The notes: generated by a model not told the origin, from the sequence alone. Shown: positions 16,168 through 25,055, numbered from the stretch's first letter. The stretch: DNA of 64,000 nt from Pseudonocardia sp. DSM 110487 (GCF_019468565.1 NZ_CP080521.1:992001-1056000), one strand, 5' to 3'. Program-made: numbers and translations.

Positions 16168-17029
16168 CGAGAACAGCCACGTCGAGCCCCGCGAGGCGGG
16201 CCGGATCGGCGATCACCTCGTACGCGGTGATGCGCCCGCCGTCGATCGTGAAGGTCAGCGCCGCGCGCAGCCGTCCGCCAGGGGCGACGATCGCGCCGAC
16301 CGCGCCGTTCACCAGGGCAGGCTCGGCGTGCCGCGCGCGCTCCCGCGAGAGCGTGCGCGCCTCCGCGGCCACCTCGCGGGCGCCGCGGACCACCGCTGCC
16401 CCGCCCGGCCGGAGGGAGATCGGATCGGCCCGGCGCACGACGTCGGGCGCGAGCACCGCGAGCAGCGCGTCCAGGTCGGCGCGGCGGACGGCGTCGAGGA
16501 ACGTCTCCACCACCCGGCGGTGCCCCGCGAGGTCGGCCGGTAACGCCTCCTCGGGCACGCGCACCTTCTGCCGCGCCCGGCTGGCCAGCTTCTTCGTGGC
16601 GTCCGGCGACCGCTGGAGGACAGGGCCGATCTCGGCGAACGCCAGCCCGAACACGTCGTGCAGCACGAATGCGACCCGTTCGGCCGGCGCGAGCCGGTCG
16701 AGCACGACCAGCAGCGCCCGCCCTACCGAGTCGGCCAGCTGGACCTCCTCCTGCGGGTCGGGGCTCACGACGTCCCGCGGCTCCGGGAGCTCCCATCCCG
16801 CGGGCTGCTCACGCCGCGAGGCACGGGCGCGCAGCGCGTCAAGGCTCACGCGGGAGACCACCGTCGTCAGCCACCCGGCGATGTTGTGCACGTCGTCGGT
16901 GTCGGCGCGGTTGAACCGCAGCCACGCCTCCTGCACGGCATCGTCGGCCTCGGCGGCCGAGCCGAGCAGTCGCATGGCCACGGCCCGCAGGTGCGGGCGG
17001 TGCCGCTCGAACACCTCGTGATCCGGCAT
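16163..17029 (-). CDS. ECF sigma factor with C-terminal SnoaL-like domain (SigJ/ECF41 type)
   Basis: 288 residues. Region 2 (FERHRPHLRAVAMRLLGSAA, AEDDAVQEAWLRF-like core) and region 4 (LDRLAPAERVAFVLHDVFGL, FAEIGPVLQRSPDATKKLAS) form a minimal sigma factor. The linker GWELPEP matches the WLPEP motif of ECF41. A SnoaL-like extension of about 110 residues follows (VVETFLDAVRRADLDALLAV to ITAYEVIADPARL), which in this group modulates activity in place of an anti-sigma factor. The usual partner oxidoreductase/carboxymuconolactone gene is not adjacent. Confidence 0.9.
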   Translation of the reverse strand: MPDHEVFERHRPHLRAVAMRLLGSAAEADDAVQEAWLRFNRADTDDVHNIAGWLTTVVSRVSLDALRARASRREQPAGWELPEPRDVVSPDPQEEVQLADSVGRALLVVLDRLAPAERVAFVLHDVFGLAFAEIGPVLQRSPDATKKLASRARQKVRVPEEALPADLAGHRRVVETFLDAVRRADLDALLAVLAPDVVRRADPISLRPGGAAVVRGAREVAAEARTLSRERARHAEPALVNGAVGAIVAPGGRLRAALTFTIDGGRITAYEVIADPARLAGLDVAVLA

Positions 17030-17086
17030 CCGTCTCCTCCGTTCCTCACGGATCTGACGGATCGGACCGCGCAGAGGTGACGGTCC

Positions 17087-18832
17087 TCAGGGGGTGACCC
17101 TGGCGACCAGCGCGTCGGCCTGCGCCTCGGCCGGCAGAGTGCCGGACGTACGCCATGGCCCGTCGGGCAGGAAGCGGCTCGCGACGAACGCGCGTGCCAC
17201 CTCGTCGGGAGCGTGCCGCAGCAGCAGCGACCCCTGCAGGCACAGCGCGAGCATCTCGGCGAGCCTGCGCGCCCGCCGCTCCTCGCGCCCGCGCAGCTCC
17301 GTGCGCAGCTCGCGGACGCCCCGGTCGAACCACGTGTCGCGCCCGGAGGCCGCCTCGATCTCCGCGAACACCGCGTCGACCGACTCGGGCTCGCGCGTGA
17401 CCGCACGCAGGACGTCGAGGGCGGTGACGCTGCCCGAGCCCTCCCAGATCGAGTTCAGCGGCGCCTCCCGGTAGAGCAGTGGCAGGCCCGAGTCCTCGAC
17501 GTAACCGTTGCCGCCGAGGCACTCCAGGGCCTCCGCCACCACGGCGGGCGCCCGCTTGCACACCAGGTACTTCGCGGCGGGCAGCGCGAGCCGCAGCAGC
17601 GTGCGCTCCTCGCGGTCGACGGCCCCGGCGAGCCGGATCGCCAGCGCCGTGGCGGCCTCGGACTCCAGTGCGAGGTCGGCGATCACCGTCTGCATGAGCG
17701 GCGCGTCGGCGAGCCGGGTGCCGAACGCGCCGCGGTGGGCCACGTGGTGCGCGGCCTCGGTGAGCGCGGCCCGGGTGAGCGCGGCCGAGCCGAGCACGCA
17801 GTCCAGCCGCGTCATCGACACCATCTCGATGATCGTCTGCACGCCCCGGCCCTCGTCGCCGAGGCGCCATCCGGTCGCACCGGTGTACTCGATCTCGGCG
17901 GAGGCGTTCGACCGGTTGCCGAGCTTGTCCTTGAGCCGTTGCAGCCGGATCGCGTTGCGCGTGCCGTCGGGAAGCACTCGGGGGAGCACGAAGCAGGTGA
18001 GCCCGGCCGGGGCCTGCGCGAGCGTCAGGAACAGGTCGTTCATCGGCGCGGAGGTGAACCACTTGTGCCCGACCAGCCGGTAGGTGCCGTCGGAGGTGAC
18101 GGTGGCCGTCGTGGTGCCGGCGCGGACGTCGGAACCACCCTGCTTCTCGGTCATCGACATCCCGGCGAGCAGGCCCGCCTTCGTCGACGGCTCGGCGAGC
18201 CCGAACTCGTACGTCGTGGACCGCAGGCCGGCCTCGTACCTCGCGGCGAGCTGGGGGTCGTGACGCAGGGCGGGCACCGCCGCGTACGTCATCGAGATCG
18301 GGCAGCCGTGGCCCGGCTCCAGCTGGCTCATCAGGTAGAACCCCGCGGCGCGCGCGACGTGCGCGCCCGTGCCCGGCTCGGCCACCCATGGTGCCCCGTG
18401 CAACCCCCAGCCCACCGACGTGCGCACGAGCCAGTGCCACGACGGGTGGAACTCGACCTCGTCGACGCGGTGGCCGTACCGGTCGTGGGTGTGCAGCACC
18501 GGCGAGTGGGTGTTGGCGAGGCGGGCGTGCTCGCGGGCCTCCGCGGACGTGACGAGGGCGGCGAGCTGGCGCAGCGCGGGCAGCGCCTCCTCCGCGCCCT
18601 CCCTGGCGACCGCGCCGGTCAGCGCGGGGTCGCAGGCCAGCAGGTCGGCGCCGGCGAGCGGGGGCGGCTGGTTCTCGACCAGGTGCGTGCGGTGGTCGCC
18701 CGGTCGCAGCGGTGGCTCGGGCGGACGGGCGTGCTCGGACCTGCCGCTGCCGTTGCGGCTGGCCGGGGCCGGGATCGTCGCCGCGGAGCCGCGCGGGGCG
18801 CCCCGCTCCTGCTCCTTCCCTTTCGGGTCCAC
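17087..18832 (-). CDS. Acyl-CoA dehydrogenase family protein, AidB-like
   Basis: 581 residues from GTG 18832; a longer reading to 18922 would run into the ppx promoter. Flavoprotein features: LAEPSTKAGLLAGMSMTEKQ followed by GGSD, VGHKWFTSAPMNDLFLTLAQ, RLQRLKDKLGNRSNASAEIE and ALECLGGNGYVEDSGLPLLY with REAPLNSIWEG, all diagnostic of the AidB/isovaleryl-CoA-dehydrogenase-like branch. AidB of E. coli belongs to the alkylation response; the physiological substrate is unclear. Divergent from ppx and same strand as the sigma factor 57 bases downstream. Confidence 0.9.
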   Translation of the reverse strand: MDPKGKEQERGAPRGSAATIPAPASRNGSGRSEHARPPEPPLRPGDHRTHLVENQPPPLAGADLLACDPALTGAVAREGAEEALPALRQLAALVTSAEAREHARLANTHSPVLHTHDRYGHRVDEVEFHPSWHWLVRTSVGWGLHGAPWVAEPGTGAHVARAAGFYLMSQLEPGHGCPISMTYAAVPALRHDPQLAARYEAGLRSTTYEFGLAEPSTKAGLLAGMSMTEKQGGSDVRAGTTTATVTSDGTYRLVGHKWFTSAPMNDLFLTLAQAPAGLTCFVLPRVLPDGTRNAIRLQRLKDKLGNRSNASAEIEYTGATGWRLGDEGRGVQTIIEMVSMTRLDCVLGSAALTRAALTEAAHHVAHRGAFGTRLADAPLMQTVIADLALESEAATALAIRLAGAVDREERTLLRLALPAAKYLVCKRAPAVVAEALECLGGNGYVEDSGLPLLYREAPLNSIWEGSGSVTALDVLRAVTREPESVDAVFAEIEAASGRDTWFDRGVRELRTELRGREERRARRLAEMLALCLQGSLLLRHAPDEVARAFVASRFLPDGPWRTSGTLPAEAQADALVARVTP

Positions 18833-18915
18833 GGGCCGAGGGTAGCGGCCGACTGGCGCCTCCGGGCCGGTTTGCTCCGCGTACGGTGATCGGAGTCGGA
18901 CGACGAGGAGGGCCC

Positions 18916-19869
18916 ATGTCACGAGTTGCCGCCATCGACTGCGGGACCAACTCGATCCGCCTGCTGGTCACCGACGTCACCACCGGGTCAGACGGCGTGC
19001 CCGCGCTGCGCGACGTGCATCGCGAGACCCGGATCGTCCGGCTCGGGCAGGGCGTCGACGCCACTGGTGAGCTCGTGCCCGAGGCGATCGAACGCACCCG
19101 CGCCGCACTCGCCGACTACACCGCCGTGCTGCTGCGCAAGGGCGCGGAGCGCGTGCGGATGGTGGCCACCAGTGCCACCCGCGACGCCCGCAACCGCGAC
19201 GACTTCTTCGGGATGGTCCGCGACACCCTCGGCATCGAGGCCGAGGTCATCTCCGGCGACGAGGAAGCACAGCTCTCGTTCACCGGAGCGGTGGGTGACC
19301 TCGACCCCGACGCCGGACCGTTCGTCGTGGTCGACGTCGGCGGCGGCTCAACCGAACTCGTCGTCGGCACCCTTGAAGTCGACAAGGCAGCGGTCCGCGC
19401 GGCCCGTTCCGTCGACATCGGCAGCGTCCGGATCACCGAGCGGTGCCTGCACGGCGACCCGCCGAGCGCGGAGGAGGTCTCGCAGGCCCGTGAGCTCGCC
19501 ACCGGCATCCTCGACGACGCGTTCGACGCCGTACCCGTCGACGGCGTGTGCACCTGGGTCGGCGTCGCGGGGACGATCACCACCCTGTCCGCGGTGGCGC
19601 AGGACCTCGCGGCGTACGACCCCGACGCCGTGCACATGTCCCGGATCCCGCGCGCCGACCTGCACCGGATCGCGGCGGAGCTGCTGGGCCTTTCCCGCGC
19701 GGAGCGGGGCCGCTACGGCGGGATCCACCCCGGGCGCATCGACGTGATCGGCGGTGGCGCGCTGATCGTCGACGTGCTGGCGGCCGAGCTGCACGAACGC
19801 GCCGGTATCGACGAGCTCGTGGTGAGCGAGCACGACATCCTCGACGGCATCGCCCGCTCCATCGTCTGA
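18916..19869 (+). CDS. ppx: Exopolyphosphatase/pppGpp phosphatase (Ppx/GppA)
   Basis: 317 residues, start ATG 18916 with GAGGAGG upstream. The ASKHA ATPase-like fold shows phosphate loops IDCGTNSIRLLV and VVDVGGGSTELVVG, plus GVAGTITTLSAVAQDL and VSEHDILDGIARS at the C-terminus. It hydrolyses polyphosphate or pppGpp. The short single-module form matches mycobacterial Ppx2 (Rv1026), which follows the DUF501 gene there; here the two are separated by about 4.4 kb. Confidence 0.93.
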   Translation: MSRVAAIDCGTNSIRLLVTDVTTGSDGVPALRDVHRETRIVRLGQGVDATGELVPEAIERTRAALADYTAVLLRKGAERVRMVATSATRDARNRDDFFGMVRDTLGIEAEVISGDEEAQLSFTGAVGDLDPDAGPFVVVDVGGGSTELVVGTLEVDKAAVRAARSVDIGSVRITERCLHGDPPSAEEVSQARELATGILDDAFDAVPVDGVCTWVGVAGTITTLSAVAQDLAAYDPDAVHMSRIPRADLHRIAAELLGLSRAERGRYGGIHPGRIDVIGGGALIVDVLAAELHERAGIDELVVSEHDILDGIARSIV

Positions 19870-19870
19870 C

Positions 19871-19914
19871 CGCGAGTCGCGCTGTGAGTGCACGCGAGTC
19901 GGGGTCTCCGTGCA
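19871..19914. repeat. 22-bp repeat, two inverted-orientation units (locus B)
   Basis: Units start at 19871 and 19893, exactly 22 bp apart: CGCGAGTCGCG then CTGTGAGTGCA, followed by a degenerate second unit ending in GTGCA. Begins two bases after the ppx stop. Same core and period as loci A, C and D. Confidence 0.8.
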
Positions 19915-19944
19915 CCTCAGCTGCGCGTGCGTAGCGTGTGGGGC

Positions 19945-20688
19945 GTGGGGACCAAGCCGTCGACGGCGAGCTTCCGGAACGTCGCCGAGCTCGACGCGGC
20001 GCTCGTCGACTGCCGTGTCTGCCCCCGGCTGGTCGGATGGCGCGAGCAGGTGGCAAGGGAGAAGCGGGCGGCGTTCCGGCACGAGGAGTACTGGGGCCGG
20101 CCGGTGCCGGGGTTCGGCCCGATCGACGCGCCGCTGCTGATCGTGGGCCTCGCCCCCGCGGCGCACGGCGCGAACCGGACGGGCCGGATGTTCACCGGCG
20201 ACCGCTCCGGCGACGTGCTGTACGCCGCGCTGCACGCCGTCGGCCTGGCGAACCAGCCAACCGCCGTGCACGCCGGCGACGGACTCGAGCTCATCTCCAC
20301 CCGGATCACCGCACCGGTGCACTGCGCGCCGCCGGACAACAAACCGACGCCCGACGAGCGCGAGCGCTGCGGCGCGTGGCTGCGCGCCGAGCTGGCGCTG
20401 CTACGGCCACGGGCGGTGGTCGTGCTCGGCGCGTTCGGCTGGCAGGCGCTCCTGCCGGCGCTCGCCGAGGCGGGCTGGGTGGTGCCCCGGCCGCGGCCGC
20501 GATTCGCCCACGGTGCCCACGTCGAGCTGGTGGGCGAGCGGGGACCGCTGCACCTGTTCGGCTGCTACCACGTGAGCCAGCAGAACACCTTCACCGGACG
20601 ACTGACGCCCGCGATGCTCGAGGACGTGCTGCGTCGTGCGGCCGGCGTAGCCAGGCTCACCCTCAGGAGGGAAGTGTCCGTGACCTGA
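19945..20688 (+). CDS. udgB: Uracil-DNA glycosylase family 5 (UdgB)
   Basis: 247 residues from GTG 19945 (TAGCGT is seven bases upstream). UdgB removes uracil and hypoxanthine from DNA and carries a 4Fe-4S cluster. Seen here: CRVCPRLVGWR (cluster cysteines), the active-site loop LAPAAHGANRTGRMFTGDRS that lacks the catalytic Asp of family 1 as expected, PVHCAPPDNKPTPDER, and the closing HVSQQNTFTGRLTP. Known from mycobacteria and Thermus. It lies between ppx and NDH-2 on the same strand. Confidence 0.92.
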   Translation: MGTKPSTASFRNVAELDAALVDCRVCPRLVGWREQVAREKRAAFRHEEYWGRPVPGFGPIDAPLLIVGLAPAAHGANRTGRMFTGDRSGDVLYAALHAVGLANQPTAVHAGDGLELISTRITAPVHCAPPDNKPTPDERERCGAWLRAELALLRPRAVVVLGAFGWQALLPALAEAGWVVPRPRPRFAHGAHVELVGERGPLHLFGCYHVSQQNTFTGRLTPAMLEDVLRRAAGVARLTLRREVSVT

Positions 20689-20699
20689 GCGGTGGGAAC

Positions 20700-22079
20700 A
20701 TGGATGCCATGGCGCGCAACACGCGGATCGTCGTGGTCGGTGGCGGTTACGTCGGCATGTACACCGCACTGCGGCTGCAGAAGAAGCTGCGCCGCGGTGA
20801 GGCCGAGGTCACGGTGATCGACCCACAGCCGCACATGACCTACCAGCCGTTCCTCCCCGAGGCGGCGGCCGGCTCGATCGAGCCGCGCCACGTGGTGGTG
20901 CCGCTGCGCAAGGTGCTGCGGAAGTGCCACCACCTCACCGGCCGGGTCACGGCGATCAACCATGCCGACCGCGAGGTCACGGCGGAGCTCGTCTCCGGCA
21001 CGGTCACCACACTGGGATACGACGTGCTCGTCGTGGCGCCCGGATCGGTGGCCCGCACGCTCCCGGTTCCGGGACTCGCCGAGCGGGGCATCGCCTTCAA
21101 GACCGTCGGCGAGGCCATCTACCTGCGCAACCACGTCCTGTCGCGGCTCGACGCAGCGGCCACCACGATCGATCCCGGACTGCGCAGGCGGCTGCTCACG
21201 TTCCTGGTGGTCGGCGGTGGCTACGCCGGCATCGAGGCGCTCGCCGAGCTGCAGGACATGGCCCGCTACGCCACCCGCTACTACGAGAACATCGCCCCTG
21301 AGGACATGCGCTGGGTGCTCGTCGAGGCCGCCGGGCGGATCATGCCCGAGGTCGGCCCACGGATGGGGCTCTACACCGTCGAGCGACTGATGGAAGCCGG
21401 CATCGAGGTCTTCCTCGACACCCGCGTGCAGTCGATGGAGGGCGGGCACGTCGTCCTCTCCGACGACACCGAGTTCGATACCGACACGATCGTCTGGACC
21501 GCGGGCGTCAAGCCCAGCCCCATGCTCGAGCACACCGATCTTCCCCGTGACGCGCGCGGTCGGGTCGAGTGCACCGCCGAGCTGCAGGTCGTCGAGATGC
21601 CCGACGTGTTCAGCGCGGGCGACTGCGCGTCCGTACCCGACCTGTCGAAGGACGACCCCGACGCCCGCACCAGCCCGTCGGCCCAGCACGCGGTCCGGCA
21701 GGCCAAGGTGCTCGCCGACAACATCGTCGCGCACCTGCGTGGCCGTCCCCTGAAGCAGTACAAGCACAGCTACGCGGGGTCGGTTGCGAGCCTCGGGCTG
21801 TACAAGGGTGTCGCCGAGATCTACGGCGTCAAGCTGCGCGGCCCGGTCGCCTGGTTCATGCACCGCACCTACCACGTGAGCCGCATGCCCACGTGGAACC
21901 GGCGCATCCGCATCGTCTTCGACTGGACCGGCGCGTTGTTCCTCGGCCGCGAGGTCGTGTCGCTCGGCCAGATCATGGACCCGAAGGCGGAGTTCACCCG
22001 GGTCGCGGGGCCGGGCAAGCCCGCGCCGACCACCGAGAAGGCTTCTGAGCCGATCTCCACCGCGGCCAAGGGCGCCTGA
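20700..22079 (+). CDS. ndh: Type II NADH dehydrogenase (NDH-2)
   Basis: 459 residues. FAD-binding dinucleotide fold at the N-terminus (IVVVGGGYVGMYTALRLQKK), a second NADH-binding fold in the middle (FLVVGGGYAGIEALAELQDM), the FAD-contacting VFSAGDCASVPDL, and a C-terminal amphipathic membrane-association part (FMHRTYHVSRMPTWNRRIRI). It oxidises NADH and reduces menaquinone without proton pumping. ATG 20700 has GGTGGGA upstream; ATG 20709 is an alternative. Ten bases follow the UdgB stop. Confidence 0.92.
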   Translation: MDAMARNTRIVVVGGGYVGMYTALRLQKKLRRGEAEVTVIDPQPHMTYQPFLPEAAAGSIEPRHVVVPLRKVLRKCHHLTGRVTAINHADREVTAELVSGTVTTLGYDVLVVAPGSVARTLPVPGLAERGIAFKTVGEAIYLRNHVLSRLDAAATTIDPGLRRRLLTFLVVGGGYAGIEALAELQDMARYATRYYENIAPEDMRWVLVEAAGRIMPEVGPRMGLYTVERLMEAGIEVFLDTRVQSMEGGHVVLSDDTEFDTDTIVWTAGVKPSPMLEHTDLPRDARGRVECTAELQVVEMPDVFSAGDCASVPDLSKDDPDARTSPSAQHAVRQAKVLADNIVAHLRGRPLKQYKHSYAGSVASLGLYKGVAEIYGVKLRGPVAWFMHRTYHVSRMPTWNRRIRIVFDWTGALFLGREVVSLGQIMDPKAEFTRVAGPGKPAPTTEKASEPISTAAKGA

Positions 22080-22086
22080 GTCACCA

Positions 22087-22140
22087 ACTCGCGTGCACTG
22101 ACACCGCGACTCGCGTGCAGTGACACAGCGACTCGCGTGC
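22087..22140. repeat. 22-bp repeat, three units (locus C)
   Basis: ACTCGCGTGC occurs at 22087, 22109 and 22131, exactly 22 bp apart; the units read ACTCGCGTGCACTGACAC plus CGCG with one or two changes. The array begins shortly after the NDH-2 stop and ends at the promoter of the TetR gene, so it may supply part of that promoter. Confidence 0.85.
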
Positions 22141-22148
22141 GCTAGGCT

Positions 22149-22162
22149 CAACCAAGTGGTTG
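22149..22162. promoter_or_regulatory. Palindromic operator over the tetR start
   Basis: CAACCA-AG-TGGTTG is a perfect 6+2+6 inverted repeat spanning the GTG start of the TetR gene, directly after the -10-like TAGGCT (22143-22148). This position fits autorepression of a leaderless transcript. Binding is inferred. Confidence 0.55.
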
Positions 22163-22695
22163 GTGGAGAAGGTGAGGGGCGTCGCGGGCAACTCGTCGCG
22201 GCGGCGTTCCGGCGGGTCGCTGAGTCGGGCTTCGAGGGGCTGAGGCTGCGGCAGGTGGCCGAGGACGTCGGCATCGATCACTCCACGCTGCACCACCACT
22301 TCGCCACGAAGCAGAGCCTCGTCGAGGCGGTCGCCGCGCACACCACGCGGCAGTTCTGGGAGACGGCCCCGCCCGCGCCGGACCGCGCCTCCGCGCTGCG
22401 GGCGCACCTGCGCGTTCTGGGGCAGATGATCGTCGAGCGGCCGGACCTGTTCGCCGTCACGGTCGAGCTGGACCTGCGTGCCCGGCGAGACCACGCGGTC
22501 GCCGCCGCGATGGCGGAGCACGAGTCGGGGTGGCGGGACAAACTCGTCGACATCCTCACCGACCTCGTACCCGATCCGGCGACCTCCGCCGAGCTGGTGA
22601 TCGCCACGGTCAAGGGCGTGCGCCTGCTGCCGGACGTCGCGGGACCGGTGCTCGACCTGCTCGCGGCGCAGCTGACCGGAGACGGGAGAGGATGA
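22156..22695 (+). CDS. TetR-family transcriptional regulator
   Basis: 179 residues from GTG 22156. The DNA-binding domain is standard: RGQLVAAAFRRVAESGFEGL, LRLRQVAEDVGIDHSTLHHH, FATKQSLVEAVAAH. The C-terminal ligand domain is helical and non-specific. It lies one base upstream of the FAD monooxygenase gene, so it probably represses itself and that enzyme. The start is set by TAGGCT and by an operator-like palindrome over the GTG. Confidence 0.9.
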   Translation: MVGGEGEGRRGQLVAAAFRRVAESGFEGLRLRQVAEDVGIDHSTLHHHFATKQSLVEAVAAHTTRQFWETAPPAPDRASALRAHLRVLGQMIVERPDLFAVTVELDLRARRDHAVAAAMAEHESGWRDKLVDILTDLVPDPATSAELVIATVKGVRLLPDVAGPVLDLLAAQLTGDGRG

Positions 22696-22696
22696 C

Positions 22697-23974
22697 ATGC
22701 GGGTACTGATCATCGGGGGTGGCATCGGCGGCCTCGCGCTCGCGCAGGGGCTGCGCCGGGCCGGCGTCGACGTCGCGGTCCACGAGCGCGACCACGGCGT
22801 CGGCAGCCGCTGGGAGGGCTACCGGATCCACATCAACCCGACGGGCGCCAGGGCGCTCCACGCGCTCCTGCCCACCGACGGCTGGCACGAGTTCCTCGCG
22901 ACCGCAGGCCCCGGCGGAGACTTCGGGTTCCTCACCGAGCAGCTCCACGAGCTGGTCGTCGTCGAGGAGTCGATCATGTATCCGGGAGCGACCGACCCCG
23001 TCGAGAGCCACTACGCGGCCGACCGGGCCACGCTGCGCCGCGTGCTGTCGAGTGGTCTTGACGACGTCGTCCGGCTCGGCTCCGAGTTCGTCGGCTACGA
23101 GCTGCAACCCGACGGCCAGGTCGAGGCGCGGTTCTCCGACGGCAGCACGGACCTCGCCGACCTGCTCGTGGGCGCGGACGGGCCGTCCTCGCGGGTACGC
23201 GCGCAGCTCCTGCCGCACGCGGCCCCGGTGGACGCCGCCGTGGTCGGCATCGCGAACAAGATCTGGCTCGACGGCGCGACGCGGGCCGAGCTGGGCCGGC
23301 TGGGCACGGGCATGAACGCGGTGCAGCCGAGCGCGCCGGTCTTCCTGTTCACCTCGGTGTTCGAGCCGCCTGCGGCCACCGGTCTGCGGCCCTACCTGCT
23401 GTGCGCGCTCGTCGCCCGCCCTGAGCTGCTCCCTCCCGACGTCACCGAGCTCGACAGTGACGCCTTGCGCGCTGTCGTCGACGTACTGGTGGCGGGCTGG
23501 CACCCGCGGCTTCGTCGCGCGCTCGCGAGCGCCGATCCGTCGGCCCGCAGCGCCGTGACATTCAGCGCATCGCCGCCGGTGCCCACCTGGACGAGCGGCC
23601 CCGTGACGGTCCTCGGCGACGCGATCCACGTGATGCCGCCGATCGGCGGTCTCGGTGGCAACACCGCGCTGCGCGACGCGCACCTGCTCAGCCGCCTGCT
23701 CCCGGCGGTCGACCGCGGCGAACGCGCCCTGCCCGGCGCCGTCGCGGAGTACGAGGCCGAGATGCGCGAGTACGGCACCGCCGCTGTGCACTACGCGGTG
23801 GAGCAGGCACGGCAGCTGCTGTCCTCCGGGCCCGGGGCCATGGCGGCCGCGCGCACGTTCTTCCGGTTGTGCGCGGCCGTAGGGCCCCTGCGGCGGCGGG
23901 CGTTCGCGAACGGATGGGCCGCCCCGGCCGCCGCGCGGGCATGGGAGCGCGGCACGGTGCCGACGGCGGCGTGA
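22697..23974 (+). CDS. FAD-dependent aromatic/phenolic monooxygenase
   Basis: 425 residues of the p-hydroxybenzoate-hydroxylase fold: RVLIIGGGIGGLALAQGLRR (FAD ADP-binding), YAADRATLRRVLSSG, DLLVGADGPSSRVRAQLLPH (DG motif) and VTVLGDAIHVMPPIGGLGGN (GD motif for FAD ribityl). Such enzymes hydroxylate aromatics or polyketides with NAD(P)H and O2; the substrate cannot be read from sequence. Follows the TetR gene without a gap (ATG 22697), indicating an inducible two-gene operon. Confidence 0.9.
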   Translation: MRVLIIGGGIGGLALAQGLRRAGVDVAVHERDHGVGSRWEGYRIHINPTGARALHALLPTDGWHEFLATAGPGGDFGFLTEQLHELVVVEESIMYPGATDPVESHYAADRATLRRVLSSGLDDVVRLGSEFVGYELQPDGQVEARFSDGSTDLADLLVGADGPSSRVRAQLLPHAAPVDAAVVGIANKIWLDGATRAELGRLGTGMNAVQPSAPVFLFTSVFEPPAATGLRPYLLCALVARPELLPPDVTELDSDALRAVVDVLVAGWHPRLRRALASADPSARSAVTFSASPPVPTWTSGPVTVLGDAIHVMPPIGGLGGNTALRDAHLLSRLLPAVDRGERALPGAVAEYEAEMREYGTAAVHYAVEQARQLLSSGPGAMAAARTFFRLCAAVGPLRRRAFANGWAAPAAARAWERGTVPTAA

Positions 23975-24007
23975 GCGCTTTCCCGGGTCCGTAGGCTTGG
24001 CGCGCGC

Positions 24008-24081
24008 GCCCCCGTGGCCCAACCGGCAGAGGCAAGCCCCTTAAAAGGGTTTCAGTGTGGGTTCGAATCCCACCGGGGGTA
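24008..24081 (+). tRNA. tRNA with UAA anticodon, short (class I) form
   Basis: The 74-nt cloverleaf has acceptor GCCCCCG/CGGGGGT, T-arm GTGGG-TTCGAAT-CCCAC, and anticodon arm AGCCC-CTTAAAA-GGGTT, giving anticodon UAA (reads UUA, leucine). The variable region is only five bases (TCAGT), whereas bacterial tRNA-Leu has a long variable arm. Position 1-72 would be a G-U wobble and the D stem has three pairs. The discriminator is A, and CCA is not encoded. It may be an atypical leucine tRNA, a suppressor-like tRNA or a tRNA-derived gene. Confidence 0.75.
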
Positions 24082-24104
24082 CGGCGAGCTGACCTCGTGG
24101 CGAT

Positions 24105-25055
24105 TCAGGCGGGCGTGCTGCGGCGGTGGGCGGTTGGGCTGAGTCCACGGACGCGTTTGAAGGCGACGGAGAGGGCGAACGCGTTGGCGTACCCGACCCG
24201 GCGGGCGATGGATTCCACGGTGTCGTTCGTCTCGCGCAGCAGGTCCGCGGCCAGCGTGATCCGCCAGCCAGTCAGGTACGCCATCGGGGCCTCGCCGACC
24301 AGGGCTGTGAACCGGCGGGCCAGGCTGGCTCGGGAGACACCGGTCCGGTCGGCGAGCTCGGCGACGCTCCACCGGTACGCCGGGTCCTCGTGCAGCAGCC
24401 GCAAGGCCAGGCCTGCCACCGGATCGCTCTGCGCCCGGTACCAACCGGGCACGTGCGACTCGGGCCGGGCGAACCACGCGCGCAGGGTGACGATCAGGGC
24501 GAGATCGAGCCATCGGTCGAGCACGCTCTGCTGGCCGGGCTCGTCGCGCTGGATCTCGCCGAGCACCATGTCCATCACGTGCCCGGCGACGTCGCCTGCC
24601 GGCACCACCAGCACCGGCGGCAGCGCGGCGAGCAGCCGGCGGCTGACGTCGCTGTCCAGCTGATAGGTGCCGCTGACCGCCATCACCTCACCCTCTGGTC
24701 GCGCGCCGTGGGTCCGGACGCCGAGCCGGGCGCTGTAGTCGACAGGCGCTCCCGGCAACGGTTCGCAGACACCGCGGGGGTGGATGCGTAGCTGCGGCGT
24801 GGTGTGTGGATCGTCGGCCACGACGTACGGCTCGGGACCGGCCAGTACCGCGACGTCGCGCTCCTCCAGCCGGACAGGGTCCAGCCCGTCGCGGACGATC
24901 CAGCCGGAGCCGCGAACGAGGGTGGCCAGGGCGAGCTGCGCCTCGTCGCGGATGTCCAGGCCCCACGGTCGGTCCAGGATGGTCAGGTTGAACACCCCGC
25001 CCCGGGCCCGGGTGGATGCGAGCAGATCGTCGAGGACGTCCACGCCGAGCAGCAT
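24105..25055 (-). CDS. AraC-family transcriptional regulator with cupin-like N-terminus
   Basis: 316 residues. The N-terminal about 180 residues match the AraC-binding-like domain of CuI-type regulators (VFNLTILDRPWGLDIRDEAQ, VRDGLDPVRLEERDVAVLAG). The C-terminus holds two helix-turn-helix units: WSVAELADRTGVSRASLARR and TVESIARRVGYANAFALSVA, closing with FKRVRGLSPTAHRR. It is divergent from the NmrA-like reductase at 25130, the likely target. Its 3' end lies 23 bases from the tRNA. Confidence 0.92.
   Translation of the reverse strand: MLLGVDVLDDLLASTRARGGVFNLTILDRPWGLDIRDEAQLALATLVRGSGWIVRDGLDPVRLEERDVAVLAGPEPYVVADDPHTTPQLRIHPRGVCEPLPGAPVDYSARLGVRTHGARPEGEVMAVSGTYQLDSDVSRRLLAALPPVLVVPAGDVAGHVMDMVLGEIQRDEPGQQSVLDRWLDLALIVTLRAWFARPESHVPGWYRAQSDPVAGLALRLLHEDPAYRWSVAELADRTGVSRASLARRFTALVGEAPMAYLTGWRITLAADLLRETNDTVESIARRVGYANAFALSVAFKRVRGLSPTAHRRSTPA

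Noticed and set aside
18833..18922. Longer N-terminus for the AidB-like protein
   Set aside because: It would overlap the ppx start and ribosome site; GTG 18832 gives a normal length.
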